Of a DNA stretch of 64,000 nt, positions 53,116-64,000 are shown piece by piece. The stretch comes from Conchocele bisecta (taxonomy: Eukaryota > Mollusca > Bivalvia > Lucinida > Thyasiridae). The notes below the pieces were generated by a model that was not told where the DNA came from, did no database searches, and worked only from the letters and a program-made list of their open reading frames with translations. The stretch is taken from NCBI GenBank assembly GCA_029237695.1, contig CM055278.1:71229188-71293187 (forward strand). The letters are read 5' to 3'. The stretch's first letter is position 1. Each line of letters begins with the position of its first letter. A program made the translations under genes and the position numbers.

Positions 53116-55140
53116 CTGGAAACGTACATGCCCAACTGTCAATCTTGCAAAAAATAAAAACTTGTTTATGTTGATTATTCAAGTCTTTGTGTGTATTACA
53201 TATTTATTCTGTGAACAAAATATCAAGTCTTTAATGCAAAATACATCATGTTATCATTTTCAGCAGTAAATAATACAATATTCTGTCAATTGTCTGTTAA
53301 CTTCGGTGTCTTTGTTCACAACGACTTCCAGTGGCCTGCGCCTCTGTGTACTGGACAAATGGCGTGCTTGCTTGCTTTGCTTACGTTTAACGGGTGCACT
53401 GTCTCAACGGACTTGCACGCCGTCCGCAAAAGGCGGAATAAAAACTTGGGCCGTATGGGAATTTTGAATTTTGAATCTGTGTATTCTGGGTAGAACCAGT
53501 TAGCGGGCTTAGGACCCCAGAGACAATTGTGCAAATTGGATTACTTCTGGCGGCCACCAATTTGGTGACCTGATTTCGCGCAGTAATCCGGTGCACGGCC
53601 GCTGCAGTTGTAGAAGACAATTGTCTGAATATCTGGTGAGGCCCGCATGTGACCCTATTGTTGGGTATTTTTGTTTGCGGGTCTATTTATATTTAGTATA
53701 AATATATTTTGTTGGAAATTGAGGGACTCGGAAGGCGCGGTCGTTGTTGTTGTGAGGTGAGGTTGGGTGGTGTGAAGCGAGCCCGCCGGCTCCATCTCTG
53801 GAGAGTCCCGTGGGTCCCCTGTCCTCAGGCCCACACCGAGCCCGTCGCTCGCGAGGCAGTCACCACGAGGACGCCCAGAGGATCGTACCATGAGTCTGGA
53901 TTTGGCGACCAAGCGTTCATCTTCCAGTCGCTCACCCACGCTATACGGCCGGGTTTGTAGACAGGCAGGTACCCGGATCAGGTAGTCTGTTTAGATTTCA
54001 TCCCGGGGACTAGGATGCTGTGGGGTGGTGTGGGTGCACTCCCTTGTGACGTTTGTCATATGGACAACGGTGGACCACGCCATGTTTTTGTGATGTTTTT
54101 ATTTATCGAAGCCATACATATATATATATATACACACACGTACACGCATACACATACATGCACATGTATACCTATATACATATTTAGCCTAACTGTGTTG
54201 GGGGAGGGTGAGTGCTGTAATATTAGTTTTGGCTAGCTGGCGTGTTGGCAACTAGGTATCCCTGTGTGGAGGGTTTTTCTTTAATTTCATTGTTTTCCTA
54301 GGGTTACCATGTTGCTGCCTGGAACTGTGTTCTATACAGGCTGCTATGCCTATATACTACATTGACTCCACCCTCTTCCCATACTGATGCTATGCTTTGC
54401 ATTTATATCGGGTGTTTGCGAATGTTGTGCTATTCTCTGTGAGCCCTAGTACTAATGCTTTGCTAAGATGTGGCGTCAGCTATTTTATTTGGTGGCTGTA
54501 CTGTCGGTGCTTTTGTATGACGTGGCCCTGTTGTCGTCCATAATTTTGTGGCTGCAAAGACTGATCCAGCCTGCCTGTTTTTAATTAATTGTTGAGGGCG
54601 TTTATCCTTTATTTTGCAATAAGTATTTACATTGTGTTTATACCTGCAATAGAAGCATCATGCAACTAGCTGATGTGTACCCTGTGTAGCCGGGCAATGT
54701 GACTGCGGCTCTTGTCATTATCAGGCACTCTTCATGGCTTTGATAAGCATGCATATTATTTACACTAGACTGAACAAAGAGAGGTGTTGTTAATTATGAT
54801 ATTGGCATAGGTTGGCGTTTTCACGCACCATCTCCGGCGCATTAATTGTTATTTGCGTGATTACTTTCAGGTCCGTGTTTGCAATAATTTGCCTTTATAA
54901 GCCTGGTATTTTTGTTGTATTTATTTAGTCATGGTTGCTTTTATTAGCAGTCAAGCATGCATTTTATTTACACTGAGGATGGAAAAATATAAGCTGAAAG
55001 ATAAATTTGCATTAGTAACAAGGTCTAATCTACACATTGGTGCTCCCTTTTTTACAATTTTTATATTGTTGTGAGGGCATAATTGGTGAGGCAATATTTT
55101 TCACATGCTCGCGAGGCCTTGTGATATGGGTCGATAAGGG
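53116..55140. other. No recognised gene; microsatellite
   Basis: 53700-53960 is unusually GC-rich with opposing open frames and no recognisable motif. An AT/AC/CATA microsatellite lies at 54119-54180. The rest is T/G-rich on the plus strand, similar in composition to the LINE that follows, without a recognised feature. Confidence 0.4.
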
Positions 55141-55144
55141 TGGG

Positions 55145-55760
55145 TTTTCGTTGCATTTCCCATTATATAGTCGTTAGGCTCTTGCTGGTGTGTCCTGTTA
55201 TCGGTACACACGCTTTAGAAACCCTAAACTTATACTGACATTTGCTTAACCCACATATCGGCCCGGTGTCAGGCCGGTTTGTCTGGGCTGTTACGCTTTT
55301 TGTTTTGAGACTATGCAACCCGGGTCAAGTCTGTGTTGTTTCGTTGCATTTCCCATTACATCGTATTTAGGCTCTGACTGGTGTGTCCTGTTATCGGTAC
55401 ACACGCTTTAGAAACCCTAAACTTATAATGAGATTTGCTTAACCTAAATAAGATTTGCTTAACCCACATATCGGCCCAGCGTCCGGCCGGTTTGTCTGAG
55501 ATGTTACCTTTTATTGAGACTATGAAAAACCCGCTGTCGTCCGGGTCAAGTTGTGTGTTTTTCCGTTGCATTTCCCATTATATCGTCTTTAGGCTCTAAC
55601 TGGTGTGTCCTGTTATCGGTACACACGCTTTAGAAACCCTAAACTTATAATGATATTTACTTAACCGACATATTGGCCCGGCGTCTGTTCGGTTTGTCTG
55701 GGCTGTTACGCTTTTTGTTTGAGATCATATAACCCCCTGTCGCCCGGGTCAAGTTGTGTG
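55145..55760 (+). repeat. ~200 bp tandem repeat, three units
   Basis: CGTTGCATTTCCCATTA starts units at 55149, 55342 and 55564 (steps 193 and 222). Each has GTGTGTCCTGTTATCGGTAC, GAAACCCTAAACTTATA, CGGCC-GGTTTGTCTG and CCCGGGTCAAG. The middle unit has an internal duplication of AAGATTTGCTTAACC. Confidence 0.85.
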
Positions 55761-56245
55761 GCCCGGCGACAGTTGTTGTTGTGTTGACATGCGAGCATGT
55801 GATTGTGTGTTTATACATGGTTTGTTTTATATTGAGGTTATGTACATTGTTTAGCCTGTGTTTTGTAGTCAGGTGCTTTAGTACGCATTGTATGTTACTT
55901 TTTCTAGACTGTATTGCTACGACATACTTTCTATTTACAGATTGATCTCCCTTAGATCTCGCGGCTAATTGTGCCTTGCTTTGCACCACTTGATCATCTT
56001 GCGCTATGGTGTGTTTACAGAGTCTTATAGGACTTTTTTATTCTCCCGGGGTCTGGCTGAGTTTATTGTATATATTATATATTATTAATATTATATCTTA
56101 AATAGTTGAGTATTGCAAATGTATTATATATTACTCCAGTATCCTGTATCTTTTATATATTTTAATAGGGCCTGGTATGTTTCTGCTTCCAGTTCTGGTG
56201 GCGGAAATAGCAAGGTGTATATGCTGTCTTCTAGATCTATTTTAG

Positions 56246-57850
56246 CTCACCTGAGCGAAGCTCATGTGAGCTATTGTTACCGCAATGTGTCGTCCGTCGT
56301 CCGTCGTACGTCGTCCGTCCGTCCGTCGTCCGTGAACATTTTCAAACGTCTTCTCCTCGGTAACCATTGGGCATATTGTCACCAAACTGCATGGTCATGC
56401 TCCTTAGGTAGGGGGATTACAAAATTGTTAAAATGACGTCATTACGTAATCCAAGATGCCTGCCGTCTAAAAATAGCACAAATTCTTCAAAAATCTTCAT
56501 CTCAAGAACCGCCAGCCAGATTTCGACAAAACTTGGTAGAAATGATCGATGTACAATGCTCTTTCAAACTTGTTAAAATAGTAACCCCGGGGTCAAAAAT
56601 GGGCGTAGCCCGTGGAGTCAAATTATGGTCAAATTTAATTTTTGACCGAATATAGTCATGTCATATATCAAATCGAAGGTATCAACGAGGCGATTACTCT
56701 TGTGCATTTCTTGTCAAAATCGGATTGTTATGTCATCCAAGATGGCCGCCGAAAGGTCAAAAGGTCGTTCTTTTATTAGAGATTTCAAAATTCTTCTTCA
56801 CATGAACCGCATGGCCCATGGTAGCCAAAGTTCAAAGTTATGGTCCATGGGTGAAGCCTTTTCAGATTTGTTAAATTGGAGGTCATCGCTAATCCAAGAT
56901 GGCAGCCGTCTAAAATTAGCATACATTCTTAAAAAATCTTCTTCTCATGAAGAGCCTGCCGGATTTCAACGAAACTTGGTAGGAATGATCGATGTAAAAT
57001 GCTCTTTCAAAGTTGTTAAAATGATGACCACGGGGTCAAAAATGGGCGAGGCCCGTGGAGCAAAATTGGGGTCAAATTGTATTTGTCATGTCTGTATCAA
57101 ATCGAAGGTATCAAAGAGGCGATCGCTATGGTAAATTATTTGTCTAAATTGGATGGTCATGTCATCCAAGATGGCCGCCGAAAGGTCTAAAGATTGTTAT
57201 TTTATTACAGATTTCAAAATTCTTCTTCACACGAACCGCTTGGCCCATGGTGGCCAAACTTCACAGTTATGGTCCATGGGTGAAGCTTTTTCAGATTTGT
57301 TAAAACGGAGGTCGTCGCTAATCCAAGATGGCCGCCGTCTAAAAATAGCACAAATTCTTAAAAAATCTTCTTCTCATGAACCGCTAGCCGGATTTCGACG
57401 AAACTTGGTAGGAATGATCGATGTAGAATGCTCTATCAAAGGTGTTAAAATAGTGACCCCAGGGTCAAAAATGGGCCTGGCCAGTGTGGTCAAATTTTAT
57501 TTTTGACCGTATATGCTCATTTCATATATCAAATTGAAGGTATCGATAAGGCGATTGCTATGGTGCAATATGTGTCGGAATCGGATGATTATGTCATCCA
57601 TGATGGCCGCCAAAAGGTCCATTTATTCGAGATTTTGAACGTCTTTCTCAGGAACCACATGGCCGATGCTGGCCAAACTTCATAGTAAATTAAGATCCTT
57701 GGGTGAAGCATTTTCAGATTTGGTAAAATGCGAGTCCAATCGCTTAATCCAAGATGACCGCCATCTAAATATATCACAATTTGTTAACACATTTGAACTC
57801 AATGTCACATTCTCCTCTGATGTTCATGGAGTCAGGTGAGCGAATTAGGG
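56246..57850 (-). repeat. Dispersed element with ~430 bp tandem repeats
   Basis: One edge is the hairpin GCTCACCTGAGCGAAGCTCA-TGTGAGC with CGTCC simple repeats; the other is TCAGGTGAGCGAATTAGGGC. Inside, TGTCATCCAAGATGGCCGCC marks units at 56731, 57160 and 57592 (steps 429 and 432). Same family, opposite orientation, as 9385-9885. Frames of 60-158 codons here follow the repeat and show no protein motif. Confidence 0.75.
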
Positions 57851-57853
57851 CCA

Positions 57854-60800
57854 TCATGGCCCTCTTCTTTGTAATGTTGCAGCTAGCTCATTTCTATGTT
57901 CTGTCAGCGCGGGACAGTGGTATACATAGTGCATTAGTGTTTCTATTTCATCACTATCATTGCATGCTCTGCATTCATTTTCCTTTGTAAAGTGATTCCT
58001 TGTTAGTATCACATATGATCGTTGGTCCATACTATATTGTTTACATTTAGTGGGGAGTGTAGGGCAGTTACCTCGGAGTTGGTTGGATAGCGGTATAGCG
58101 GTCCAAGCTTCCTGCCATCGTTCCTTGCGTATTTGGGTTAACTTTGTGTATAGTTCTACATGTGTTGGTTTTGTATTGTCGGTGGTGCATAGCGTGTGAG
58201 CATCTGTTGCTGCTTTGTCTGCTAGTTCATTTCCTGCTATTCCTATGTGAGATGGTACCCATTATACGCTTATCGTTTTGACCATTGTCCTGTGTTGACT
58301 TATTAGATGTTTTAGTATATGTATCTTGTCTGGTCTGGTTTTTGATTTACCTGAATTTATTGCTTGAATGGAACTGAGCGAATCAGTCAGTATGACCGTG
58401 TTGTGATTTTGCTCCTGTTTAATGTTCCACTCAAGTGATTTTTCTATGGCTATCAGTTCTGATGTGAATACTGTTAGATTGTCGTTAAGCTTGTACATTT
58501 CTTTATATTCTACAGCTGGCACTACAAATGCGCAGGCTGTGCTTCCTTCTGCTGGGCTTTTGCTGCCATCTGAATATATTTGTAGGTGGTCGCTGTATCT
58601 GCTGTTGATAAGATTTGTTGCTATTTCTAGATTTTCAGCCGGGTTTATTGTTTTATCTGCTATTATTTCTTTAAGGGTTGATTAGCATTCTATTTCATGT
58701 GGGTAATATGGGATATGATATGGGAATGCTTGAATTTCAATATCGGATATATTATATTGTTCGGATAGCGCATCGACTGTCATTGCATAACAAGTGTTTA
58801 TGCCAGGGCCTATTGGGGAATAAGCTGGGACTTTTTTTGGAGCTTGCAAGCGTGTTCTTTTTTCTGCTGCCTTGGCTTGTTTCTTACTATTTCGTGCTAT
58901 CTGTCTCTTATGGTATATACCTGGTTTTAGTAGTTTTGTTATTGGTAATTTATCTCCATGAGGCTTGGAGCGGGCCCAATATTTTAGGGTATTACTTTCT
59001 CTTCTGAGTGCTAGCGGGGGTACTACAGTTTCTACTTGCAGTGCCGCTATTCTGGTACTTCTATATACTCATATAGCTATGCGCAGGGCTTGGTTTTGTA
59101 TAGTTTCTAGTTGTTCTAGCTGTTTATGGTTGCAGCTTTGGTACAGGAATGAACCATAGTCAAGTTTTGACAGTATGAGGGCCTTGTATAGTAGCAGTAG
59201 TGTTTTTTTGTCTGCTCCATATGATGTGCCGGACACTAGTTTTAGTAGGTGTATATCTTTCCTGCATCGGTTGAGCAGATTTGTTATATGGGGTACCCAT
59301 GTCAGTCTGTAGTCGAGTGTCATCCCAAGAAATTTAGCTGCTGCTGTATATGGTATGGGGGTGTTGTTAACAGTTCATTGTGGTATTGTTCTGTTTTTCC
59401 GCTGATACTTATATGTGTTTTGTATCTTTATGATATATAGCTTGCGAGTTGCTGAAGATGACTGCCTCGGTTTTTAGCGGTGATATTTTAAAACCACATT
59501 TCTTTTGCCAGGCCGTTATGGTATTTAGTCCTTCTTGTAGGTGTTTTATTGAGTTACTAATTTGTTTATGTAAATGCCAGATTGCGCCATCGTCTGCGAA
59601 TTGAGATAGTAGTAGGGCTGGGTTATTGGATGTTAGTTCGTCATATAGTGTATCTATTATTACATTGCATATGATAAGGCTGAGGACGCTCCCTTGCGGA
59701 CTTCCATTTTCTACTGTTTGGTATTCAGAGTGTGATTGGCATAGTCGTACTCTATTTGTTCTATCGGTTAGGAAGTTGTCTATCCATTTAAGCATTATGT
59801 TAGTTATACATTATGTCTGTAGTTGCGATATTACACCTTTAGTCCACATTAGGTTAAAAGCTTTCTCCAGATCTAAAAATACGGCGACATCCGATTGTTT
59901 TGACAAAAATGCTGTTTGTATAGTTGTTTCTAGACGGGCCAGTTGGTCCATCGTGGATCTGTTGTTTCCGAAGCCCGATTGTGTGTTGCTATTTGCATTG
60001 TTTGATTCAATATGGTATTTTATTCTGTTTGACCATTGTTTCCATTATTTTGCACAGCGCTGACGTTAGAGAGGTAGGCCGGTAAGCTGCCGCGTTTGTG
60101 GCGTCTTTGTTTGGTTTTAGTATAGGTATTATTTTTGCTTCCTTCCAGGTGTCAGGAAGGGTGCCCTCAGCCCATGATTTGTTATATAATTCTAGTATTT
60201 TCATTTTTGAACTTTGTGGGAGTTTCTTTATTATATTATAATGTATCTGGTCCGCTCCCGGTGCAGTGTTTTTCTTTTTAGATAACTCTGCTCCGAACGA
60301 CGGACGATATTACACGTTCTATTTTTATTGTATGTGTCTTAAACTCCGGGTCGAGATTGTTATCACTAGATACATGTCTATAGTGGTTGGTCAGTATCTC
60401 CACTTTTTGCTCATGTTCGTGTATGGGCTCATTTCCGTGTTTAGTTGGGGGTGATGGATTTTCCTCTGAACCTGTTGAATTTGTCCCAAATTTCCTTTCT
60501 GCTGGTCATATGTGTTATTTGTGAGATAAACGTTTTCCAACCTTTTTGTTTAGATTTTTCTAGTGTTTGTCTCGTTTTGATTTTGGCATTTGCATATTCT
60601 TCTTTGCGTTTTTCTTTTGCTTGTGGGTGCTCGTCGCTGACCTGTCGCCATCGGCGGAGGCAGATGGCTCTATGTGATATTGCCTCTGTGCATTCACCAG
60701 GGAAATGGTAGGTATATTGTGTATTTTGCCACTTGTGCGAGGTATGCATTCTGTGCTGATTTCTTGTAACATATTCGTTATTTGTTCGTTTGTGGAGTTT

Positions 60801-61290
60801 AAGTCATTCGGGAGTGAGGGGTCAAGGGGATTATTTGGGTTATGTTTCATATCGGCCATATTAGTAAATAGTTCCCAAATGGCTTTATCAAAGTTCCATT
60901 CGGGCATAGTTTCCGTATCTGCTTTGTGGTACTGGGAAGAAATAACAATTGTTATTGGGTAGTGGTCACTGCCTAATGTGATTTCAAGTGGGTCCCATGT
61001 AGTTTGCAGGGCTATACTTGGGCTTCCCATTGTTATATCAGGCGTGGTGCCTATTTTAGTGGAGTTACTGTGTGAGGAACAGTCGTACGTGTATCGTCCG
61101 TCATTGAATATTATGTAGTTAGTCTCGTTTGCTAACCCGTGTACCCAGCCAGGGTCCCATAGACGATTGTGGGGCGTTGAAATCACCCAATATGAGAGTT
61201 TTACGGTTCATTTGTGGGAGTATTTTATAATTAGTCGATCTATTTATAGATCGGCTATATATATTGGTTATCCATCGGTTTGTGAAAAAG
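57854..61290 (-). mobile_element. LINE with endonuclease, reverse transcriptase and RNase H, 5'-truncated and broken
   Basis: Minus-strand ORF2 remains, in order: endonuclease (LILGDFNAPQ near 61180; TTPDITMGSPS and LGSDHYPI near 61000), a basic linker, RT start (EAKIIPILKP near 60130), QSGFGNNRSTMDQL and VFLDLEKAFN (59990-59850), GSPQGSVLS and the FADDG catalytic box (59700-59590), thumb (59323-59069), RNase H (VILTDSLSSIQAI near 58380; WVPSHIGIAGNELADKAA near 58200), and a C-terminal CRAC...H...HC finger before TGA at 57854-57856. An RNase H after RT suggests the I/Nimb-like group. Frame changes near 60007, 59815 and 59400 and a TAA before WVPSH show it is inactive. Confidence 0.9.
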
Positions 61291-61301
61291 ATTGTAACCA
61301 C

Positions 61302-61583
61302 CCTTTTTTCCTATATTCGGTAATCTACAAACGCGAAATTTGTTGTATCACTTCCAAACTGGATAATTTTTCATTTTTGGCCATTATCTCTGTTTAAAAC
61401 TTTAAATAAGCGAAATAACACAATTTGGTAATAAATTAACGTTTTAACTACAGGAGTTCGGCGGTTTGCAAATTGGCTATGAATAAAGTTTTGACTTCAC
61501 AAACCGGAAAGCTCCGCCATGTTCCAATATCTCGATACACAAAATCAAAACACGTCGAAGTTTGACCTAAAATCAGTTAGTTA
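61302..61583. other. Spacer between LINE and THAP exon
   Basis: AT-rich, no gene or repeat copy recognised; presumably 5' flank of the THAP gene. Confidence 0.4.
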
Positions 61584-61788
61584 GTGGTTGTGAAGTGTTC
61601 TATATACGGCTATAGTCATCGTAAAGATCGCGAAAGGACACTGGAATAGTATAAATTGCCTGCAGTAATCACAAATCAAGGTGTAGAATGCGAGAAACTG
61701 AGTTCGGATCGGACACGTGAATTTCTGGCTAGAAACTATTGGACAATAATTTGGGCACAAGAATATCCAAAATGTTTGGGTGTTAATG
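61584..61788 (+). pseudogene. THAP-domain first exon, damaged
   Basis: The frame reads VVVKCSIYGYSHRKDRERTLE, a TAG at 61647-61649, then YKLPAVITNQGVECEKL and RTREFLA up to the donor AATG/GTAAGT. This follows the N-terminal half of the C2CH THAP zinc finger found in many invertebrate DNA-binding proteins. Three lesions are visible: GTG where ATG is expected, Tyr in place of the second zinc Cys, and an in-frame stop. It ends in phase 1, which matches the incoming phase of the exon at 63755. Either a dead gene or a decayed transposon-derived copy. Confidence 0.65.
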
Positions 61789-61869
61789 GTAAGTCCTTGA
61801 TATTATAAATAATCCGATAGTTCTACTTGTCAGATGGTGAGACAATGTAAGCTGGTGTAATCATTATAT

Positions 61870-62475
61870 TGTGCGTATTTGCGTAAATACCCAATTAAAA
61901 TTGCCAAAAACCCAATTGAAATCAGAAGTAGTGAGTATCAAAAAGCAATGAGAACACTTGTGGTACCTTTATCATGCTGCAGAAAACAATAAACAGGCCA
62001 TCAATATAGCATATTTTTCTTATTTTTCCATGAAAACACATCTTGGTATTTCATTAGAATTGTCTCCAGACAAGCTGCGTATTTGCGAAAATACCCAATT
62101 AAAATTGCCAAAAACCCAATTGAAATCAGAAGTAGTGAGTATCAAAAAGCAATGAGAACAATTGTGGTACCTTTATCATGCTGCAGAAAACAATAAACAG
62201 ACCACAATATAGCATATTTTTCTTATTTTTCCATGAAAACACATCGAAGGAGACAATTCTAATGAAATGCCAAGATATGTTTTAATTTCGAAACAAACTA
62301 TTCAATAATTGCTGTCTGTTGATGTGTAAACAGTAGTGTGATTTAATTTTACCCAATTAAAATTTTGAAATACCCAATTGCTTCAGGACTGATGGAGTAA
62401 CAATACTCAATTACTAATTCCTTATCTGGAGCCCTGACAATACTCAATTACTAATTCCTTATCTGGAGCACTGTT
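61870..62475. mobile_element. CAGYGCTCCAGATAAG MITE, two overlapping copies
   Basis: TACCCAATTAAAATTGCCAA and GTGAGTATCAAAAAGCAATG occur at about 61890 and again at 62093, followed by TTTTACCCAATTAAAATTTTG and an end CTTATCTGGAGCACTG. The end segment AATACTCAATTACTAATTCC is duplicated (62400 and 62438). Same family as 25231-25617. Confidence 0.75.
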
Positions 62476-62727
62476 AGGATACAAATTGTGTTGGGAAGCC
62501 CCTATTATTGTCTCAATAGTTCGGGTTATTACAGTAATATTGGCCAGTCTCAATGTGATGGTTCAAATGAGCAGCATTTCCTGTTTCATCGGTTTCGTCT
62601 CTGGAAACCCGCGATTTATCACATTTAATACCATAGTGTTTGTTTGTTTATTTATTTGCAGCCTATCAACAGCTAAGGTTATGTAAGACCGGCCAAACGA
62701 CTCGATCCCATTTTAATATGCTGCATT

Positions 62728-62746
62728 GGGGGGGGGGGGGGGGGGG
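62728..62746 (+). repeat. Poly-G tract
   Basis: Run of about 19 G after CTGCATTG. Confidence 0.9.
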
Positions 62747-62774
62747 AAATACCAAAATAAGAACGTATTTGCTG

Positions 62775-63150
62775 CGTATTTGTATATAAGCTGCGTATTT
62801 GCGTAAATACCCAATTAAAATGGCCAAAACCCCAATTGAAATCAGAAGTAGTGACTATCAAAAAGCAATAAGCACAATTGTGGTACCTTTATCATGCTGC
62901 AGAAAACAATAAACAGACCACAATATAGCATATTTTTCCATGAAAACACATCCAAGGAGACAATTCTAATGAAATGCTAAGATATGGTTTCATTTCGAAA
63001 CAAACTATTCAATAATTGCTGTCTGTTGATGTGTAAACAGTAGTGTGATTTAATTTTACTCAATTAATATTTTGAAATACCCAATTGCTTCAGAACTGAT
63101 GGAGTAACAATACTCAATTACTAATTCCTTATCTGGAACCCTGATGTCAC
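62775..63150. mobile_element. CAGYGCTCCAGATAAG MITE, third local copy
   Basis: AGCTGCGTATTTGCGTAAAT-ACCC, AACCCCAATTGAAATCAG-type block, AAGGAGACAATTCTAATGAA and a degraded end CTTATCTGGAACCCTG. It is closer to the copy at 61870-62475 than to 25231-25617. Confidence 0.75.
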
Positions 63151-63259
63151 CCACTGAATTGTAATGTTTGACACCCATGCTGTCACTATACTTAACATGC
63201 TTAAGACGTGCTAGATGGTGTATTTTGATGGACCTCAGACAATACAAAATTGCAGTTTG

Positions 63260-63480
63260 TGTGGAATTTTATGAAAAATGTTTACAGATTTTGCGATATT
63301 TACTGTAAATCATGCCAACCGTTGATGAAATTCTCAGAGCAAATGCAGAATGTCACCATGTTGTCACCATTCAATGTTATTTATGAAAGATATTGTAAAT
63401 TTTGTAAATATTTTTCATCAAAGTGCGCACATGTTTGTACATGTACATGCAAAACCACATGGCGCATGTCATATGTATAC
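63260..63480. mobile_element. Foldback MITE, old relative
   Basis: GTTTACAGATTTTGCGATAT and ATATTGTAAATTTTGTAAAT face each other around TCAGAGCAAATGCAGA. The right end has ACCACATGGCGCATGTCATA. Related to 2159-2406 and 39494-39696. Confidence 0.5.
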
Positions 63481-63754
63481 AATTTGTCATAAATTGTCAA
63501 TATTTCAGTGATATTTCATATGACTTAGAGTACACCTTTTCTTTTTTATTTCTCCTCAAAAGTGCATGTAAATGTTGTGACCACTCATCTGAACTGTCTC
63601 CGCAAGAATGTTCAGATGGTGTATGCAACATATACTTCCGAGAAAAAATAATAAAAATAAGTTATTATATTGTAACTAAATGTGCAAAGTTACAATATCC
63701 GACAAGTACACATGTATTTATTTGTTTTTAATATATATCATGTATATGTTTCAG

Positions 63755-63978
63755 GAAAGAAGGCAGAGTTGTATGACCATCTTAACCCAAACTGGGCACC
63801 ATCAGTTAATCTGGGCGGAAAAAACCGAGCACCATCTACATCAAGATATGATCGGCAGCAGGAAAAGAAGAGAATGAAGCCAGCTGAATCCACATCTATT
63901 GTTGGACCTGAACACACTGAGACGGGTATGGATATGGGTGACAGCGTTGATGAAGACGGCCGTTCAGTCACATACTGA
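63755..63978 (+). CDS. THAP-type gene, last exon
   Basis: The acceptor TATATGTTTCAG opens a frame reading KKAELYDHLNPNWAPSVNLG, then a basic segment (RYDRQQEKKRM) and an acidic tail to TGA at 63976-63978. In THAP proteins of this kind the end of the finger (an HF-x-SGK segment) is followed by just such an LYD-x-x-NPNWAPS-x-NLG block. The exon needs one incoming base (phase 1), which the damaged exon at 61584-61788 supplies. A middle exon with the His/Cys part of the finger is expected but not seen. This exon itself is intact. Confidence 0.65.
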
Positions 63979-64000
63979 TGTTGATGGTCCACTCATGGAG

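Noticed and set aside
56658..57506. Frames of 117-158 codons with similar repeated protein segments
   Set aside because: They follow the ~430-bp tandem repeat, contain no known motif, and the family's other copy at 9385-9885 is not open.

Overview
The window reads as an animal nuclear genome, most likely a bivalve mollusc (a heterodont is my guess). It is AT-rich with intron-bearing coding fragments, one 500-N scaffold gap, and a very dense mix of short palindromic or inverted-repeat elements, minisatellites, CCGTCC-headed repeats and RNase H-bearing LINE remains. There is no prokaryotic gene organisation. Real coding sequence is a small fraction; most long open frames come from tandem repeats whose unit is a multiple of three or carries no stops.

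Layout. 0-3.6 kb: MITE-like elements and a broken coding-like stretch. 3.6-4.9 kb: a ~175 bp minisatellite. 5.3-8.7 kb: minus-strand exons, including two phase-compatible exons of a DUF4806-type gene, with a tRNA-derived SINE between them. 8.7-11.7 kb: tandem and dispersed repeats. 11.7-14.0 kb: an 81-bp minisatellite whose outer end matches, inverted, the outer end of the 3.6 kb array. 14.2-15.2 kb: a tandem repeat split by an inserted element. 15.3-17.8 kb: an 18-bp minisatellite. 17.8-33 kb: many MITEs, several with clear target-site duplications, plus a 2.3 kb GTCCCGCC element with nested insertions. 33.0-33.4 kb: a terminal exon with a poly(A) signal. 33.5-35.8 kb: an inverted minisatellite around a pentamer array. 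35.9-41 kb: foldback elements. 42.0-42.5 kb: the 5' coding exon of a type II membrane protein. 45.1-45.6 kb: gap. 47.6-49.5 kb: a large inverted repeat with nested insertions. 49.5-53.1 kb: a possible first exon, a frameshifted Mutator-like transposase end and an HNH/His-Me nuclease-like exon. 53-57.9 kb: tandem repeats. 57.9-61.3 kb: a 5'-truncated, broken LINE on the minus strand. 61.6-64 kb: a THAP-domain gene with a damaged first exon and an intact last exon.

How it fits together. I see no operon-like cooperation. The structure is best read as sparse genes in a heavily invaded region. Target-site duplications allow insertion mechanisms to be sorted: a four-copy CAKGSGCGGATYCAG family with perfect 5-bp duplications, other CAGG-ended elements with 5-bp duplications, a CAGYGCTCCAGATAAG family with a 6-bp duplication, three elements flanked by TTAA, and pogo-like TA elements. 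The most useful novelties are these families, the two minisatellites sharing an inverted outer terminus, and exons found by splice phase.
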